Assembly: GCA_902761735.1 (NCBI GenBank)
Contig: CACWLL010000006.1
Span: 62,001-126,000 of the forward strand
DNA from: an uncultured bacterium
GTDB lineage: Bacteria; Cyanobacteriota; Vampirovibrionia; Gastranaerophilales; Gastranaerophilaceae
DNA length: 64,000 bases
Direction of reading: 5' to 3'
The position numbers and the translations under genes are program-made. Each line of letters starts with the position of its first letter. The stretch's first letter is position 1. This document shows positions 54,595-63,474 of this stretch, piece by piece. The notes beneath the pieces were generated by a model. It saw only the letters and a program-made list of their open reading frames with translations. It was not told where the DNA came from and did no database searches.

Positions 54595-55650
54595 TTATTC
54601 TTCAGCAGGTTCTTCTTCAGCTGCTTTCTTAGGTTTTCTTCCACGTTTAGGCTTTTCTTCTTCCGTCGGTTCAGGAGTTTTTTCAGCTGCTTTTGCCTGT
54701 TGATTTTTAAATTCTTCAGGAGCATCTTCTCTTTCCTGATTCCAACGTTGTAATCCCATTTGGGATCGAATTAAACCTATACCAACGTGAACACGCCATT
54801 CATCCATTTTTAATTGCGCCGCAATAATTTTGTGGCAACCGATTGGAGGTAACGGTAATAAAGGTTCATATAAGTTTTTAATTGCAAACATCTGATCCGG
54901 AGTTATTGCCAATTTACGTTTAGGGAACGGCAATTTCGGTAACATCATTTTTTGTCTTACAAGATTTATACCGAAAAATACTTTTCTTGGTTCTAAACCG
55001 ATTTTTTCTCCGATAACTTCGTGTGCATCAGGGTTAGGCAGCGGTAACATAGCTTTGTAAAGAAGTTCAATTTGTTCTAATTGCTCCTTACTTACTAATA
55101 ATTGTTTAGGTGCCTTATTTCTGTTCATAGGGCGTTTATTGTTAAACCCGCCTCTGTTAAATCCGCCACCCTGAGGGCGTCTGTTGTTAAAATTATTTCT
55201 GTTGTATCCGCCTTGTTGCGGTCTGTTCTGACCATAGCCACCACGGTTAAACCCGCCTTGATTGTCACGCCTTTGATATCCGCCTTGACGGTTTTGATTA
55301 TATCCTCTGTTATAGCCGCCCTGGTTATCACGTCTTTGATATCCGCCTTGACGGTTTTGATTATATCCGCCTTGTTGGTTATATTGGCGTTGTTGAGGTC
55401 TTGGACGACCTTCTCCGGCACTATAACTGCTATAGAACTGAGGTTGTGTTTCCGTACTATAACCGTTTAACGGTTCTTCTTGCGGAGCTTCAGGAGATTC
55501 CGCAGATGTATTTGACACTGCACTATCTTCTTCTGATGTCGCATTTATCATCATTTTCTTATCAGGATACAAACAATCCGGACATATAACTCTTTTGGGG
55601 TTTTTTGTCTCAAATTCTCGACCGCACTTGACGCATTTGTTTACATACAT
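54595..55650 (-). CDS. Zinc-ribbon, RGG-rich protein with duplicated C-terminal domain
   Basis: A 351-residue protein of unreported type to me. Residues 1-30 form a zinc ribbon (Cys6, Cys9, Cys23, Cys26). Residues ~75-180 are Gly/Arg/Asn/Gln-rich with NRQGGYQRRDNQGG units, like RGG RNA-binding regions. Residues ~185-305 contain two copies of a ~60-residue domain: (L/I)(L/T)(V/P)xxQxxxIxxLYxxxLPLP...H...I...VxxGIxLxR. The tail is KRGRKPKK, an AT-hook-like basic patch. It heads the rimM-trmD operon, suggesting a ribosome or RNA role. AAGAGG precedes the ATG. Confidence 0.8.
   Translation of the reverse strand: MYVNKCVKCGREFETKNPKRVICPDCLYPDKKMMINATSEEDSAVSNTSAESPEAPQEEPLNGYSTETQPQFYSSYSAGEGRPRPQQRQYNQQGGYNQNRQGGYQRRDNQGGYNRGYNQNRQGGYQRRDNQGGFNRGGYGQNRPQQGGYNRNNFNNRRPQGGGFNRGGFNNKRPMNRNKAPKQLLVSKEQLEQIELLYKAMLPLPNPDAHEVIGEKIGLEPRKVFFGINLVRQKMMLPKLPFPKRKLAITPDQMFAIKNLYEPLLPLPPIGCHKIIAAQLKMDEWRVHVGIGLIRSQMGLQRWNQEREDAPEEFKNQQAKAAEKTPEPTEEEKPKRGRKPKKAAEEEPAEE
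55264..55372 (-). repeat. In-frame direct repeat encoding the RGG units
   Basis: A ~60-bp unit is repeated twice; the blocks at about 55264-55308 and 55324-55368 are almost identical, encoding NRQGGYQRRDNQGG twice. Copy number could vary by slippage without breaking the frame. Confidence 0.75.
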
Positions 55651-55816
55651 AATAAATAAGCCTCTTAATTAAAAAAATAATTCATAAATATAATACAACT
55701 GGTTTAAATTAAAAAAATCTTTATTATTCCTCTGTGTGAAAAACTAAACGATATATCTTAACGTAATAATTATAACATGAATTTTAAATTTAATCAAGAT
55801 GTAAAATTATTTTTAC

Positions 55817-56254
55817 TTATTTTTCCACTAAAAACGTGACGGGGCCGTCGTTAATAAGGGATACATCCATCATAGCACGGAATTTTCCGGTTTCGGTTTT
55901 TATGTTATTTGCTCTAATGCAATCTATGAAAAATTCATACAGGTTTTCTGCAATATCCATTGGTGCGGATTTATCAAAACTAGGGCGAGTTCCTTTCTTG
56001 CAATCTCCGCACAGGGTAAACTGTGACACTACAAGCATTTCTCCGTTGACATCCAAAAGGGATTTGTTCATTTTTTCATTTTCATCTTCAAATATTCTAA
56101 GGTTCACAAGTTTTTTTGCCAAAGCTTCGGCATTTGATTTTTCATCCCCTTTTTCAACCCCGAGAAAAACCAATATTCCTGTTCCTATTGAAGAATATAA
56201 TTGATTATTTATTGTTACTGACGCTTGTTTTACTCTTTGTATTAGTGCTTTCAT
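55817..56254 (-). CDS. dtd: D-aminoacyl-tRNA deacylase
   Basis: A 145-residue proofreading enzyme that removes D-amino acids (and glycine) from tRNA. MKALIQRVKQASVTIN, QFTLCGDCKKGTRPSF and the C-terminal LINDGPVTFLVE (with the cross-subunit Gly-Pro-like NDGPV motif) are diagnostic. Monocistronic or weakly linked to the RGG operon; a ~170-nt A/T-rich gap separates them. Confidence 0.95.
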   Translation of the reverse strand: MKALIQRVKQASVTINNQLYSSIGTGILVFLGVEKGDEKSNAEALAKKLVNLRIFEDENEKMNKSLLDVNGEMLVVSQFTLCGDCKKGTRPSFDKSAPMDIAENLYEFFIDCIRANNIKTETGKFRAMMDVSLINDGPVTFLVEK

Positions 56255-56373
56255 AATTTTATAAATATCACATAATATTCAGTTTGTAAATTTATGTAAA
56301 TATTCGTTACACATGTAGCACAAAAAAGCTTTCACGCATTATAATCTCTATTGTTAATGAATGAGGTTAAAGG

Positions 56374-56685
56374 ATGATTTCTGCAATAAGTTCTTATGAT
56401 GTTTCCAATAAAAATTCTCGTTATATAAAATCTGATAATTCTTCAAGAAATATCTCTTTTGGATTTGGAGAAGATTATGTAAATGATGATTTTTTAGAGC
56501 AGCAAAATTATGTTCATAAAGAGGGTAACGGGAGTGTTTTGGGCTATTTTAAGCTCGTAGGAGTATTTATAGGGACTGTTATAAAAGAAAAATTTATGGA
56601 TAATGACAATTTTTATTATGATATAGAAGATGATGAGAATGATTTTGACTATAATTCCAATGACGACTGCGATATTGAGTCATAG
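56374..56685 (+). CDS. Small acidic hypothetical protein with an N-terminal NISFG motif
   Basis: A 103-residue protein of unknown function. The N-terminus is Ser/Asn-rich (MISAISSYDVSNKNS) and carries NISFGFG at ~27-33, resembling the INF motifs of the proteins at 4548 and 5158. A short hydrophobic patch follows (YFKLVGVFIGTVI, ~54-66), then an Asp-rich tail. A TATAAT lies about 25 nt upstream and GAGG before the ATG. It sits just upstream of ffh. Confidence 0.55.
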   Translation: MISAISSYDVSNKNSRYIKSDNSSRNISFGFGEDYVNDDFLEQQNYVHKEGNGSVLGYFKLVGVFIGTVIKEKFMDNDNFYYDIEDDENDFDYNSNDDCDIES

Positions 56686-56693
56686 TTTTTTTG

Positions 56694-56702
56694 TGTTAGA
56701 CT
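56694..56702 (+). promoter_or_regulatory. Extended -10 promoter of ffh, leaderless configuration
   Basis: TGT then TAGACT (56697-56702), AGAGAT, ATG 56709; a TTGAGT -35 candidate lies 16 nt upstream of the -10, overlapping the end of the previous gene. Confidence 0.5.
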
Positions 56703-56708
56703 AGAGAT

Positions 56709-58112
56709 ATGTTCGAAAGTTTAAGCGAGAAATTACAAAATATTATAAGAAACACTGGTGCAAAAGAGCTTACGCCGGAAAATATGCAGGAGGCATTGAG
56801 AGAAATTCGCCGTGCTTTATTGGAAGCCGATGTGAATCTTAGGGTAGTAAAAGCTTTTATATCTTCAATTAAAGATAAAGCAGAAGGTGAAAATATTATT
56901 GAGGGTGTAAATTCTTCTCAGCAGCTTATCAAGATTGTAAATGATGAGCTCGTTGAATTGTTGGGTAAAGAAGTAAAACCTCTTGATTTGTCCGCAAATC
57001 CATCAATAATTATGATGCTGGGGCTTCAAGGTGCGGGTAAAACTACGTCTTCCGCAAAGCTTGCGGTTAAGCTAAAAAAAGAGGGAAAGAAACCTCTTTT
57101 GGTTGCTTGTGACGTATATAGACCTGCTGCTATTACACAGCTTCAAACTTTAGGTAAAGAAATTGAAGTTGAAGTTTTCACTATTCCGGATTCAAAGGAT
57201 GTTCAAAATATTGTAAAAACAGCTATTGAACATGCAAAAAATAACGGATATGACGTATTGATTCTTGATACTGCCGGAAGATTGCAGATTGATGTTGATA
57301 TGATGGCAGAGTTACTTTTGATTGACAGGATTTTTAATCCTCAGGAAAAATTGCTTGTTATTGATGCTATGACGGGACAAGAGGCTGTAAATGTTGCAGA
57401 AAACTTTGATGCACAGTTAGGATTAACCGGACTTGTTCTTACAAAACTTGACGGTGATTCAAGAGGGGGGTCGGCGTTAAGTGTTGTTTATTGTACCGGC
57501 AAGCCTATCAAATTAACCGGAACAGGAGAAAAACTTAATGCCTTAGAAGATTTTTACCCTGAGAGAATGGCAACAAGGATTCTCGGCATGGGCGATATTG
57601 TTTCTCTTGTTGAAAGAGCACAAGAAGTTTTTGACGAGAAACAGGCAAAGGAATTGGAAGAAAAAATCAGCAAAGACAATTTTTCGTTTAATGATTTCCT
57701 GAAAATGCAGAAGCAAATGCAGATGTTCGGCTCAATGGGTAATTTATTAGGTATGATTCCGGGGTTAAATATCGGAAGAGATATGAAGGATATGATTTCG
57801 CATGAAAGTGAAAAACAGTTCAAACGTATGGAAGTTTTTATCCAAAGTATGACACCGGAAGAACGCAATAATCCTGATTTGATAAATACGAGCCGCAGGA
57901 AACGTATTGCAAAAGGCTGCGGTGCGGATTTAGCGGATATTAATCAATTTATAAAGCAGTTTAATCAAATGCGTGCAATGATGAGCGGTATGAATGGCTT
58001 AAAAGGAATGTTTGCACGTGCCGGACAGGACGGTGCTAATCTTAATCCCCACAGTAAGCAGGGTAAACACGCTATGCAAAAGGCTATGAAAATGATGCGA
58101 CGCTTTAAGTAA
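56709..58112 (+). CDS. ffh: Signal recognition particle protein Ffh
   Basis: A 467-residue SRP54 GTPase. N domain 1-~90; G domain with GLQGAGKTTSSAKLA, DVYRPAAI and DTAGRLQID motifs, TKLDGDSRGGSALS; C-terminal M domain rich in Met (KMQKQMQMFGSMGNLLG, MRAMMSGMNGLKGM) for signal sequence and 4.5S RNA binding. No Shine-Dalgarno is seen before the ATG. rpsP and the 4.5S RNA are not next to it. Confidence 0.96.
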   Translation: MFESLSEKLQNIIRNTGAKELTPENMQEALREIRRALLEADVNLRVVKAFISSIKDKAEGENIIEGVNSSQQLIKIVNDELVELLGKEVKPLDLSANPSIIMMLGLQGAGKTTSSAKLAVKLKKEGKKPLLVACDVYRPAAITQLQTLGKEIEVEVFTIPDSKDVQNIVKTAIEHAKNNGYDVLILDTAGRLQIDVDMMAELLLIDRIFNPQEKLLVIDAMTGQEAVNVAENFDAQLGLTGLVLTKLDGDSRGGSALSVVYCTGKPIKLTGTGEKLNALEDFYPERMATRILGMGDIVSLVERAQEVFDEKQAKELEEKISKDNFSFNDFLKMQKQMQMFGSMGNLLGMIPGLNIGRDMKDMISHESEKQFKRMEVFIQSMTPEERNNPDLINTSRRKRIAKGCGADLADINQFIKQFNQMRAMMSGMNGLKGMFARAGQDGANLNPHSKQGKHAMQKAMKMMRRFK

Positions 58113-58164
58113 GTAAAAATATCTCTTATGTTTATGATAGTATGATAGCTGTAAGGAGAGAATT

Positions 58165-59130
58165 ATGAAAGCTGTAGTATTTGATGAAGAATTAAAACTT
58201 GTCGATAATTATGAAAAACCTATACCCCAAAAAGGTGAAGCGTTGGTAAGAGTTACGCTTGCCGGAATTTGTAACACGGATTACGAGATTACAAAGGGTT
58301 ATATGGGTTATAAGGGGATTTTGGGTCATGAAGCTGTTGGTGTCGTTGAAGAAATTAATGACGAGGATAAATCTCTGCTTGGCAAAAGAGTCGTGGCTGA
58401 AATAAGTTATGGCTGCAAAGAGCCGGATTGCCCTTATTGTGCACAAAAGTTGTATCGCCATTGTCCTGAAAGGCATACTCTGGGAATTTGGAGAAAAGAC
58501 GGAGTATTTGCTCAATATTTTACTATGCCGTTAGAAACTTTGTTTGAGGTACCTGATAATGTTACTGATGAGCAGGCAGTGTTTGTGGAGCCTCTTGCTG
58601 CGGCATGCGAAATTACAGAACAACTTCATATAAAACCATTCGAAAAAGTTATTGTTCTCGGAGATGGAAAATTAGGTTTGATTACGGCATTAACATTAAA
58701 TGCTCAAAATATAGACGTAACATTAATAGGAAAACATCAGAATAAACTCGATATTGCAAAGGCACAAGGAGTTGAAACAAAACTTCTTCAGGATTTAAAA
58801 GTAGAAAAAATATATGATGTTGTTGTAGAAGCTACAGGTTCTATTTCGGGATTTGAAACGGCGTTGGCACTGACAAAACCTCGAGGAACGCTGGTTCTAA
58901 AAAGTACGGTCGCAGCATCCAAAGAATTTAATCTTGCACCGATAGTTATAGATGAAATAACCGTATTAGGCTCAAGATGCGGACAATTTGGCGGTGCTTT
59001 AAGATTGCTTAAATCGGAAAAGGTAGATTTTTCTCCGCTAATATCTGCAATATATAATGTAGATGATGCGCTTGAAGCATTTGAGAAAAATAAAGAAAAA
59101 GAAACTTTAAAAGTATTGATTAAGTTTTAA
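58165..59130 (+). CDS. Zinc-dependent alcohol dehydrogenase-like oxidoreductase (MDR family)
   Basis: A 321-residue medium-chain dehydrogenase. Catalytic-zinc ligands: Cys in LAGICNTDYEI, GHEAVG, and FVEPLAAA. A structural-zinc lobe is reduced to CKEPDCPYCAQKLYRHC. The Rossmann loop VLGDGKLGLI is close to GxGxxG. Resembles alcohol, sorbitol or threonine dehydrogenase subfamilies; the substrate is not assignable. AAGGAG precedes ATG 58165, and a strong terminator follows. Confidence 0.88.
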   Translation: MKAVVFDEELKLVDNYEKPIPQKGEALVRVTLAGICNTDYEITKGYMGYKGILGHEAVGVVEEINDEDKSLLGKRVVAEISYGCKEPDCPYCAQKLYRHCPERHTLGIWRKDGVFAQYFTMPLETLFEVPDNVTDEQAVFVEPLAAACEITEQLHIKPFEKVIVLGDGKLGLITALTLNAQNIDVTLIGKHQNKLDIAKAQGVETKLLQDLKVEKIYDVVVEATGSISGFETALALTKPRGTLVLKSTVAASKEFNLAPIVIDEITVLGSRCGQFGGALRLLKSEKVDFSPLISAIYNVDDALEAFEKNKEKETLKVLIKF

Positions 59131-59135
59131 CATAT

Positions 59136-59166
59136 AAAAAACCGAGGTTTAAACCTCGGTTTTTTG
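59136..59166. terminator. Bidirectional rho-independent terminator
   Basis: AAAAACCGAGGTTT pairs with AAACCTCGGTTTTT with almost no loop, flanked by A and T runs; shared by the dehydrogenase gene and the convergent gene at 59182. Confidence 0.88.
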
Positions 59167-59181
59167 TACGAGTTATAAATA

Positions 59182-60048
59182 TTATGAGTTTGATGCTCTT
59201 AAACTTATTCCGGAACCGCTAAATTCTTTTGGTTGTGATAAGTTTACGTTACCGTTGCTTGAACCGTCTAGTATGTAGTTGTTACCCTTAGTATATTTTG
59301 CTCCGTTTGGTCCGGATGTGCATTGGTAAACAGGTTTATTCCCGTCTTTTGTTGTACCGATTAGTTTGAATGTAAATGTACCTGTTGAGTCGCTTACGGT
59401 AAAGCTCTTAGGAAGTTTCCCTTCGGCACCCTTTTCTGCTTTTACTGTACCGAAAATATTTCTGGTTTTGCCGCTCTGTTTGCCGGCGGTATCTGTTACA
59501 TTTCCGTTTGCATTGTCCCACTTGACGCCGGTATTGTCTGCAACATCGTCGCCTGCGTTGATTTTATCCGCATCATCACCTGTGTATGAAGGTTTAACTT
59601 CTTGGCTTGCAGTAGGCTTTGCTGCCGGTTGATCTTGAGGTGTTGTTGCAGGTTGCTCGGCTGCTTTTTCAGGCTGCTCTTTAGGTGTAGTTGGTTGATT
59701 TTTAGATTGCGGGTCTTGGGCTTTAGTTTTTTCAGGTTCCCCGTTTCCCTCTTTTTTCTTCTTGCCAAAGATTGATTTAATCAGTTCTACGCCGGCACCA
59801 ACAACACCAACGCCTAATGAGCCGATGCCAATCCATTTGCCAACTTTATCCAACCAAGATTCTTCAGGTTCGGCAGCTTGCATAGCCCAACCATTACCCC
59901 AGCCACGATAGCCCATATCGCCGTAGTAATTTTTCTGGATAAAGATGTTTGTTGTACCGCCACTTTTCATTGTGCTCCATTGTCCCGGGCGAAATGCCTG
60001 GTAGGATTGCGGTCTGTTTATAGGTGTCGGATTGGTTCTGATTGCCAT
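59182..60048 (-). CDS. Hypothetical Pro/Gln-rich protein with glycine-zipper segment
   Basis: A 288-residue unrecognised protein. Residues 1-~75 are Gly/Asn/aromatic (NPTPINRPQSYQAF, NYYGDMGYRGWGNG). A glycine-rich hydrophobic stretch follows (IGIGSLGVGVVGAGVELI, ~87-104) and KKKKEGN. Then a ~75-residue Pro/Gln/Thr/Lys linker and a C-terminal beta-rich domain (~190-288; SFTVSDSTGTFTFKLIG). No signal peptide was seen. The start ATG 60048 follows GAGGT; an ATG 96 nt upstream would add a leader of poor coding quality. Confidence 0.6.
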   Translation of the reverse strand: MAIRTNPTPINRPQSYQAFRPGQWSTMKSGGTTNIFIQKNYYGDMGYRGWGNGWAMQAAEPEESWLDKVGKWIGIGSLGVGVVGAGVELIKSIFGKKKKEGNGEPEKTKAQDPQSKNQPTTPKEQPEKAAEQPATTPQDQPAAKPTASQEVKPSYTGDDADKINAGDDVADNTGVKWDNANGNVTDTAGKQSGKTRNIFGTVKAEKGAEGKLPKSFTVSDSTGTFTFKLIGTTKDGNKPVYQCTSGPNGAKYTKGNNYILDGSSNGNVNLSQPKEFSGSGISLRASNS

Positions 60049-60239
60049 GATGTACCTCGACTTTTTACTCTCTTGTATATATAAAGTATATACTAAGTAA
60101 ATAATTGCCTTTTTTGTTGCATGTGTGTTTACAATTCTTAACAATCTGTTTTGCCGCTCAGAGCATGAGTATTGGGAATAGTTGTATTTGGGGTATGTAG
60201 AAATATCGGAAATATCATGAACAGTGTTTATAAAAATAG

Positions 60240-60253
60240 CAATTCATGAATTG
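60240..60253. repeat. 14-nt perfect palindrome
   Basis: CAATTCATGAATTG, in the gap between the Ycf45-like gene (3' end) and the upstream region of 60048. Could be an operator; nothing else supports it. Confidence 0.3.
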
Positions 60254-60275
60254 ATAATGTATTAATCAAAGTATA

Positions 60276-61880
60276 TTATTGTTCAAAATCTTGCCCGCCA
60301 ACGATTCTTAAATGTCTTTCAGCACCTTCTCCAACACTTTTACTTACAAGATTATGTTGTTCTACCAGTTCGTGTTGAAGTTTACGTATTTGCTGGTTTT
60401 GAGGTTGCAATTCAATATTATTTGCACCTGCAAGGATTTTGTTAATTGCCACTTTAGCTTCATCCAAAGCTCTTTCGGCATCATCATAGTAGCCTTGAAG
60501 GGATTCGGAAGATGAAATTTGAAGAGCTTCTTTTAAGACCTTTTGTATTTGTGCCATTGAATTTGTTTTTATATAGAAAACCTGTAATCGATATTCATTT
60601 GCCGTACTGAGAATTTTTGCTCCGCCTTTGGCGAAATTCTTATGCGCAATAACAATATCTGCCTCGTCAAGATTACGTGTAATTTCCGCATTCAAATCCA
60701 AGCGTTCAATAACTTTTTCAACAATAGTTCTTGAAACGGCATACAGGTATATTTTTTTGTAAGCTTTCATTTCTTCAACGTATTTTTGTCTTGAGAAACT
60801 GAATTTCAAACTGTCTGACGGGTCAATTTTTTCATCGTAAGAATGAATTTGTTCCGCAGCACCTTGGGTTTGAGGTTTATCTTGTTTATCATCTTCTTTT
60901 ATTGTTTCATCGACTTTTCTGATTTCAGGTCTTATAGGCCATCCTCTTAAAATATAATCTACTGCTTCTGAGGTGTCTTTATAAACGGCCAAAGTATTTC
61001 TGTCTAAAATTTCTATTACAATATCAAATGTTGGTTGTTTTTCTCTTTCAAGAACGGTTTTTTGGGTTGAGCGGCGTCTTGCTTCGTCATCACCTAATGT
61101 TACGGATTGGATACCACCGACAAGATCGGATAGTGTTGGGTTTTTAATCAGACTTTCAAGGGAATTTCCATGAGCTGTTGCAATAAGCATAACCCCACGT
61201 TCTGCAATTGTTCTTGCGGCTTGAGCTTCTTCTTCTGTACCGATTTCATCTACTACAATAACTTCGGGTGTATGATTTTCAACTGCCTCAATCATTATAT
61301 CTTTTTGAAATTGCGGTTGAGAAACCTGCATTCTTCTTGCGTGTCCTATTGCAGGATGAGGAGTGTCTCCATCTCCGGCTATTTCGTTAGATGTATCAAC
61401 AACGACAACCCTTTTACCTATTTCATCAGCTACAAGGCGAGAAATTTCTCTTAATTTTGTTGTTTTCCCGACACCGGGTCTGCCGAGAAACAAAATACTC
61501 TTACCCATCAGACAAAAATCTTTTATGCAAGCAATCGTGCCGGTTACAACTCTACCTATACGACATGTGAGTCCTATAATTTTACCCTGACGATTTCTGA
61601 TTGCACTTATACGGTGCAGGGTTCCGGGGATGCCTGAGCGATTGTCCGAAGTAAAATTTTGTATCCTGTCTGTTATGTATTTAATATCATCGTAATTTAC
61701 GATATCTTTTCCCAAATATTCAATTTTTCCGCTCGAGTGGCGGATTTCAGGGGCTCTTCCTATATCAAGAACAATTTCAATGACATCCTCCATCTGCTCG
61801 TATGTAACATGTCGTTTTACCTTATCAGGAACGACTTCCATCAAGCGGTCAAGATCGTTTTGAAATTGTAAGTTACTCAT
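60276..61880 (-). CDS. Ycf45-like AAA/R3H ATPase
   Basis: A 534-residue protein of the cyanobacterial/chloroplast Ycf45 family, related to SpoIIIAA. Residues ~1-290: AAA-type ATPase with Walker A LGRPGVGKTTKLREI and Walker B VIVVDEIGTEEEA. Residues ~450-534: R3H domain, RKLQH giving the RxxxH motif, followed by LVSKSVGEGAERHLRI. The middle is charged. A single-stranded nucleic acid role is expected from R3H. I start at ATG 61880 behind AAAGG. It is a useful lineage marker for the cyanobacterial side. Confidence 0.9.
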   Translation of the reverse strand: MSNLQFQNDLDRLMEVVPDKVKRHVTYEQMEDVIEIVLDIGRAPEIRHSSGKIEYLGKDIVNYDDIKYITDRIQNFTSDNRSGIPGTLHRISAIRNRQGKIIGLTCRIGRVVTGTIACIKDFCLMGKSILFLGRPGVGKTTKLREISRLVADEIGKRVVVVDTSNEIAGDGDTPHPAIGHARRMQVSQPQFQKDIMIEAVENHTPEVIVVDEIGTEEEAQAARTIAERGVMLIATAHGNSLESLIKNPTLSDLVGGIQSVTLGDDEARRRSTQKTVLEREKQPTFDIVIEILDRNTLAVYKDTSEAVDYILRGWPIRPEIRKVDETIKEDDKQDKPQTQGAAEQIHSYDEKIDPSDSLKFSFSRQKYVEEMKAYKKIYLYAVSRTIVEKVIERLDLNAEITRNLDEADIVIAHKNFAKGGAKILSTANEYRLQVFYIKTNSMAQIQKVLKEALQISSSESLQGYYDDAERALDEAKVAINKILAGANNIELQPQNQQIRKLQHELVEQHNLVSKSVGEGAERHLRIVGGQDFEQ

Positions 61881-61895
61881 TGTTTTGCCTTTCAT

Positions 61896-62289
61896 ATTTT
61901 GTAATAGAACTATATATACAAAATTATTATTGGCGGATTATCCGGACTTTATGTCCTCTCATGTATATTATAACACTTTTCGGGCAAATATGTTCATATA
62001 ATATTATTACAAATGTAGTATATTTACAAATCTTAACAAATGCAGATTGGGTGAAAAGTGTTATTATTACACACTATTGGGGACTATAAACATTGAAATT
62101 CCCTTGAGCTTTCATATGTAAAGTGCTATTTTTGTTGAGGTTATAGTTACATGTACAAACTTAACATTTGTAATAAAATGTCATAAAATCATAAAAATTC
62201 ATATATTTAAACTAGATTTTTTTTAAAAAAATGTTATATAATAGGTTATGAAAGATTTTACTAATAATAAGAATAGAAGGGTGCTTAAA
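61896..62289. other. Divergent intergenic region with repeated ACAAA-CTTAACA motif
   Basis: About 390 nt, strongly A/T-rich. Two similar sequences lie here: TTTACAAATCTTAACAAATG (62023-62042) and TGTACAAACTTAACATTTG (62152-62170). A related TTTACAATTCTTAACAATC lies at 60128-60146. A TATAAT at 62237-62242 is the probable -10 for the TPR gene, placing its mRNA start about 40 nt before ATG 62290. No RNA gene recognised. Confidence 0.4.
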
Positions 62290-63471
62290 ATGAGTAAAGA
62301 AAAAGCTATATTATTTACTGTGTTGGCGATGCTGACGACATACGGAGTTGCGAATGCGGTACCGTCAGGTCCGTTTGGATATGATTTGCAGGCAGATATG
62401 CATCGTAGTGAAAATCAACAGCAACAGCAGCAGATGCAATCACAAGACCAACCACAGGCTGATGCTAATGGTGAAGAGGCAAAACCTATTGAATATGTTC
62501 CAAAAACAGCCTTGGATTTTTACTCATTCGTACCTATAAAAGAGTTATATGTTAAAGATATCGATTCTTCAGAGTATTATTCGAATCCTACTATGAAGAG
62601 TGCGATATACAGATATAAATCCGGTAATTATACAGGTTGTTTGCAAGAACTTTATGCATATATTAAAAAACACCCGAATGATGCGTACGCATATTACTAC
62701 ATGGGCTTGTCATATACAAGAATCGGGAAAAAAGATGTTGCAGCTAAATGTTTCCAAAAAAGTATTAATTGTAAGGCTACGGGAACATTACTTGAGATGG
62801 CAGTTAAAGGCAGAGATTGTATAAAAGGCGGTATATATTGTCATACTCCGGTAAATCCAAAAATTGATATTAAGGCTTTAAATGCTGAGAAACTTAAAGG
62901 TTACGATGATTTGGACAAGTTTATTATGTCACCATATACTGGTCATGGGTTTACTCCTGAGTTAGAAAAAGAATATCAGCAAAAACAGCTTGATGTACTT
63001 CAAAAAACTATTAATAACAAAGATAATTTGAATAATACTGATATGCAGCAGCTCAAGAAAATAGAGAGAGAGCAATCGTATTTGCCTTCAGGCGAAGTAA
63101 TGGGTATGGCCGCAAATATTGAGGATACTCCTTCAAACCAAGAAATTCTTGATGCAATTGATGTGCTGAGAAGAGCGGGTTTAAATATTTCTGCAAATTC
63201 TATTGAAAATAATTCATCTGCAAAAGCGGTTGCGGAAAAAAAAACTCCTGATGTAAATCCGGCAAATTATATTAATCCCGAATATGAAAATATAAGCATG
63301 TTGTTGGGTAATGGCAATAATAACAATTCCGATCCTATGATGTCTATGTTGCCATATATGTTGAAGGATAATGAAAACGGTAAAAATATTGATCCGCAAG
63401 TTGTTCAAGCGATGATGATGCATTCAATGATGAGTGGACTTAATGGTCTAAATTCAACCGATAATAAATAA
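62290..63471 (+). CDS. Exported TPR-repeat protein
   Basis: A 393-residue protein with a signal peptide (AILFTVLAMLTTYGVANAV, cleaved around residue 22-25). A Gln-rich linker (NQQQQQQMQSQDQ) follows, then at least two TPR units (YKSGNYTGCLQELYAYIKKH and AYYYMGLSYTRIGKKDVAAK). The remainder is Asn/Met-rich low complexity. TPRs scaffold protein complexes; an envelope assembly role is possible but unproven. I start at ATG 62290, preceded by AGAAGGG and sensible with the -10 at 62237; ATG 62248 would lie at the mRNA end. Confidence 0.75.
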   Translation: MSKEKAILFTVLAMLTTYGVANAVPSGPFGYDLQADMHRSENQQQQQQMQSQDQPQADANGEEAKPIEYVPKTALDFYSFVPIKELYVKDIDSSEYYSNPTMKSAIYRYKSGNYTGCLQELYAYIKKHPNDAYAYYYMGLSYTRIGKKDVAAKCFQKSINCKATGTLLEMAVKGRDCIKGGIYCHTPVNPKIDIKALNAEKLKGYDDLDKFIMSPYTGHGFTPELEKEYQQKQLDVLQKTINNKDNLNNTDMQQLKKIEREQSYLPSGEVMGMAANIEDTPSNQEILDAIDVLRRAGLNISANSIENNSSAKAVAEKKTPDVNPANYINPEYENISMLLGNGNNNNSDPMMSMLPYMLKDNENGKNIDPQVVQAMMMHSMMSGLNGLNSTDNK

Positions 63472-63474
63472 TAT

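Noticed and set aside
55102-55470. Plus-strand frame of repeated Ile/Val/Ser across the RGG gene
   Set aside because: Its repetitiveness simply mirrors the RGG repeat DNA; no ribosome site.
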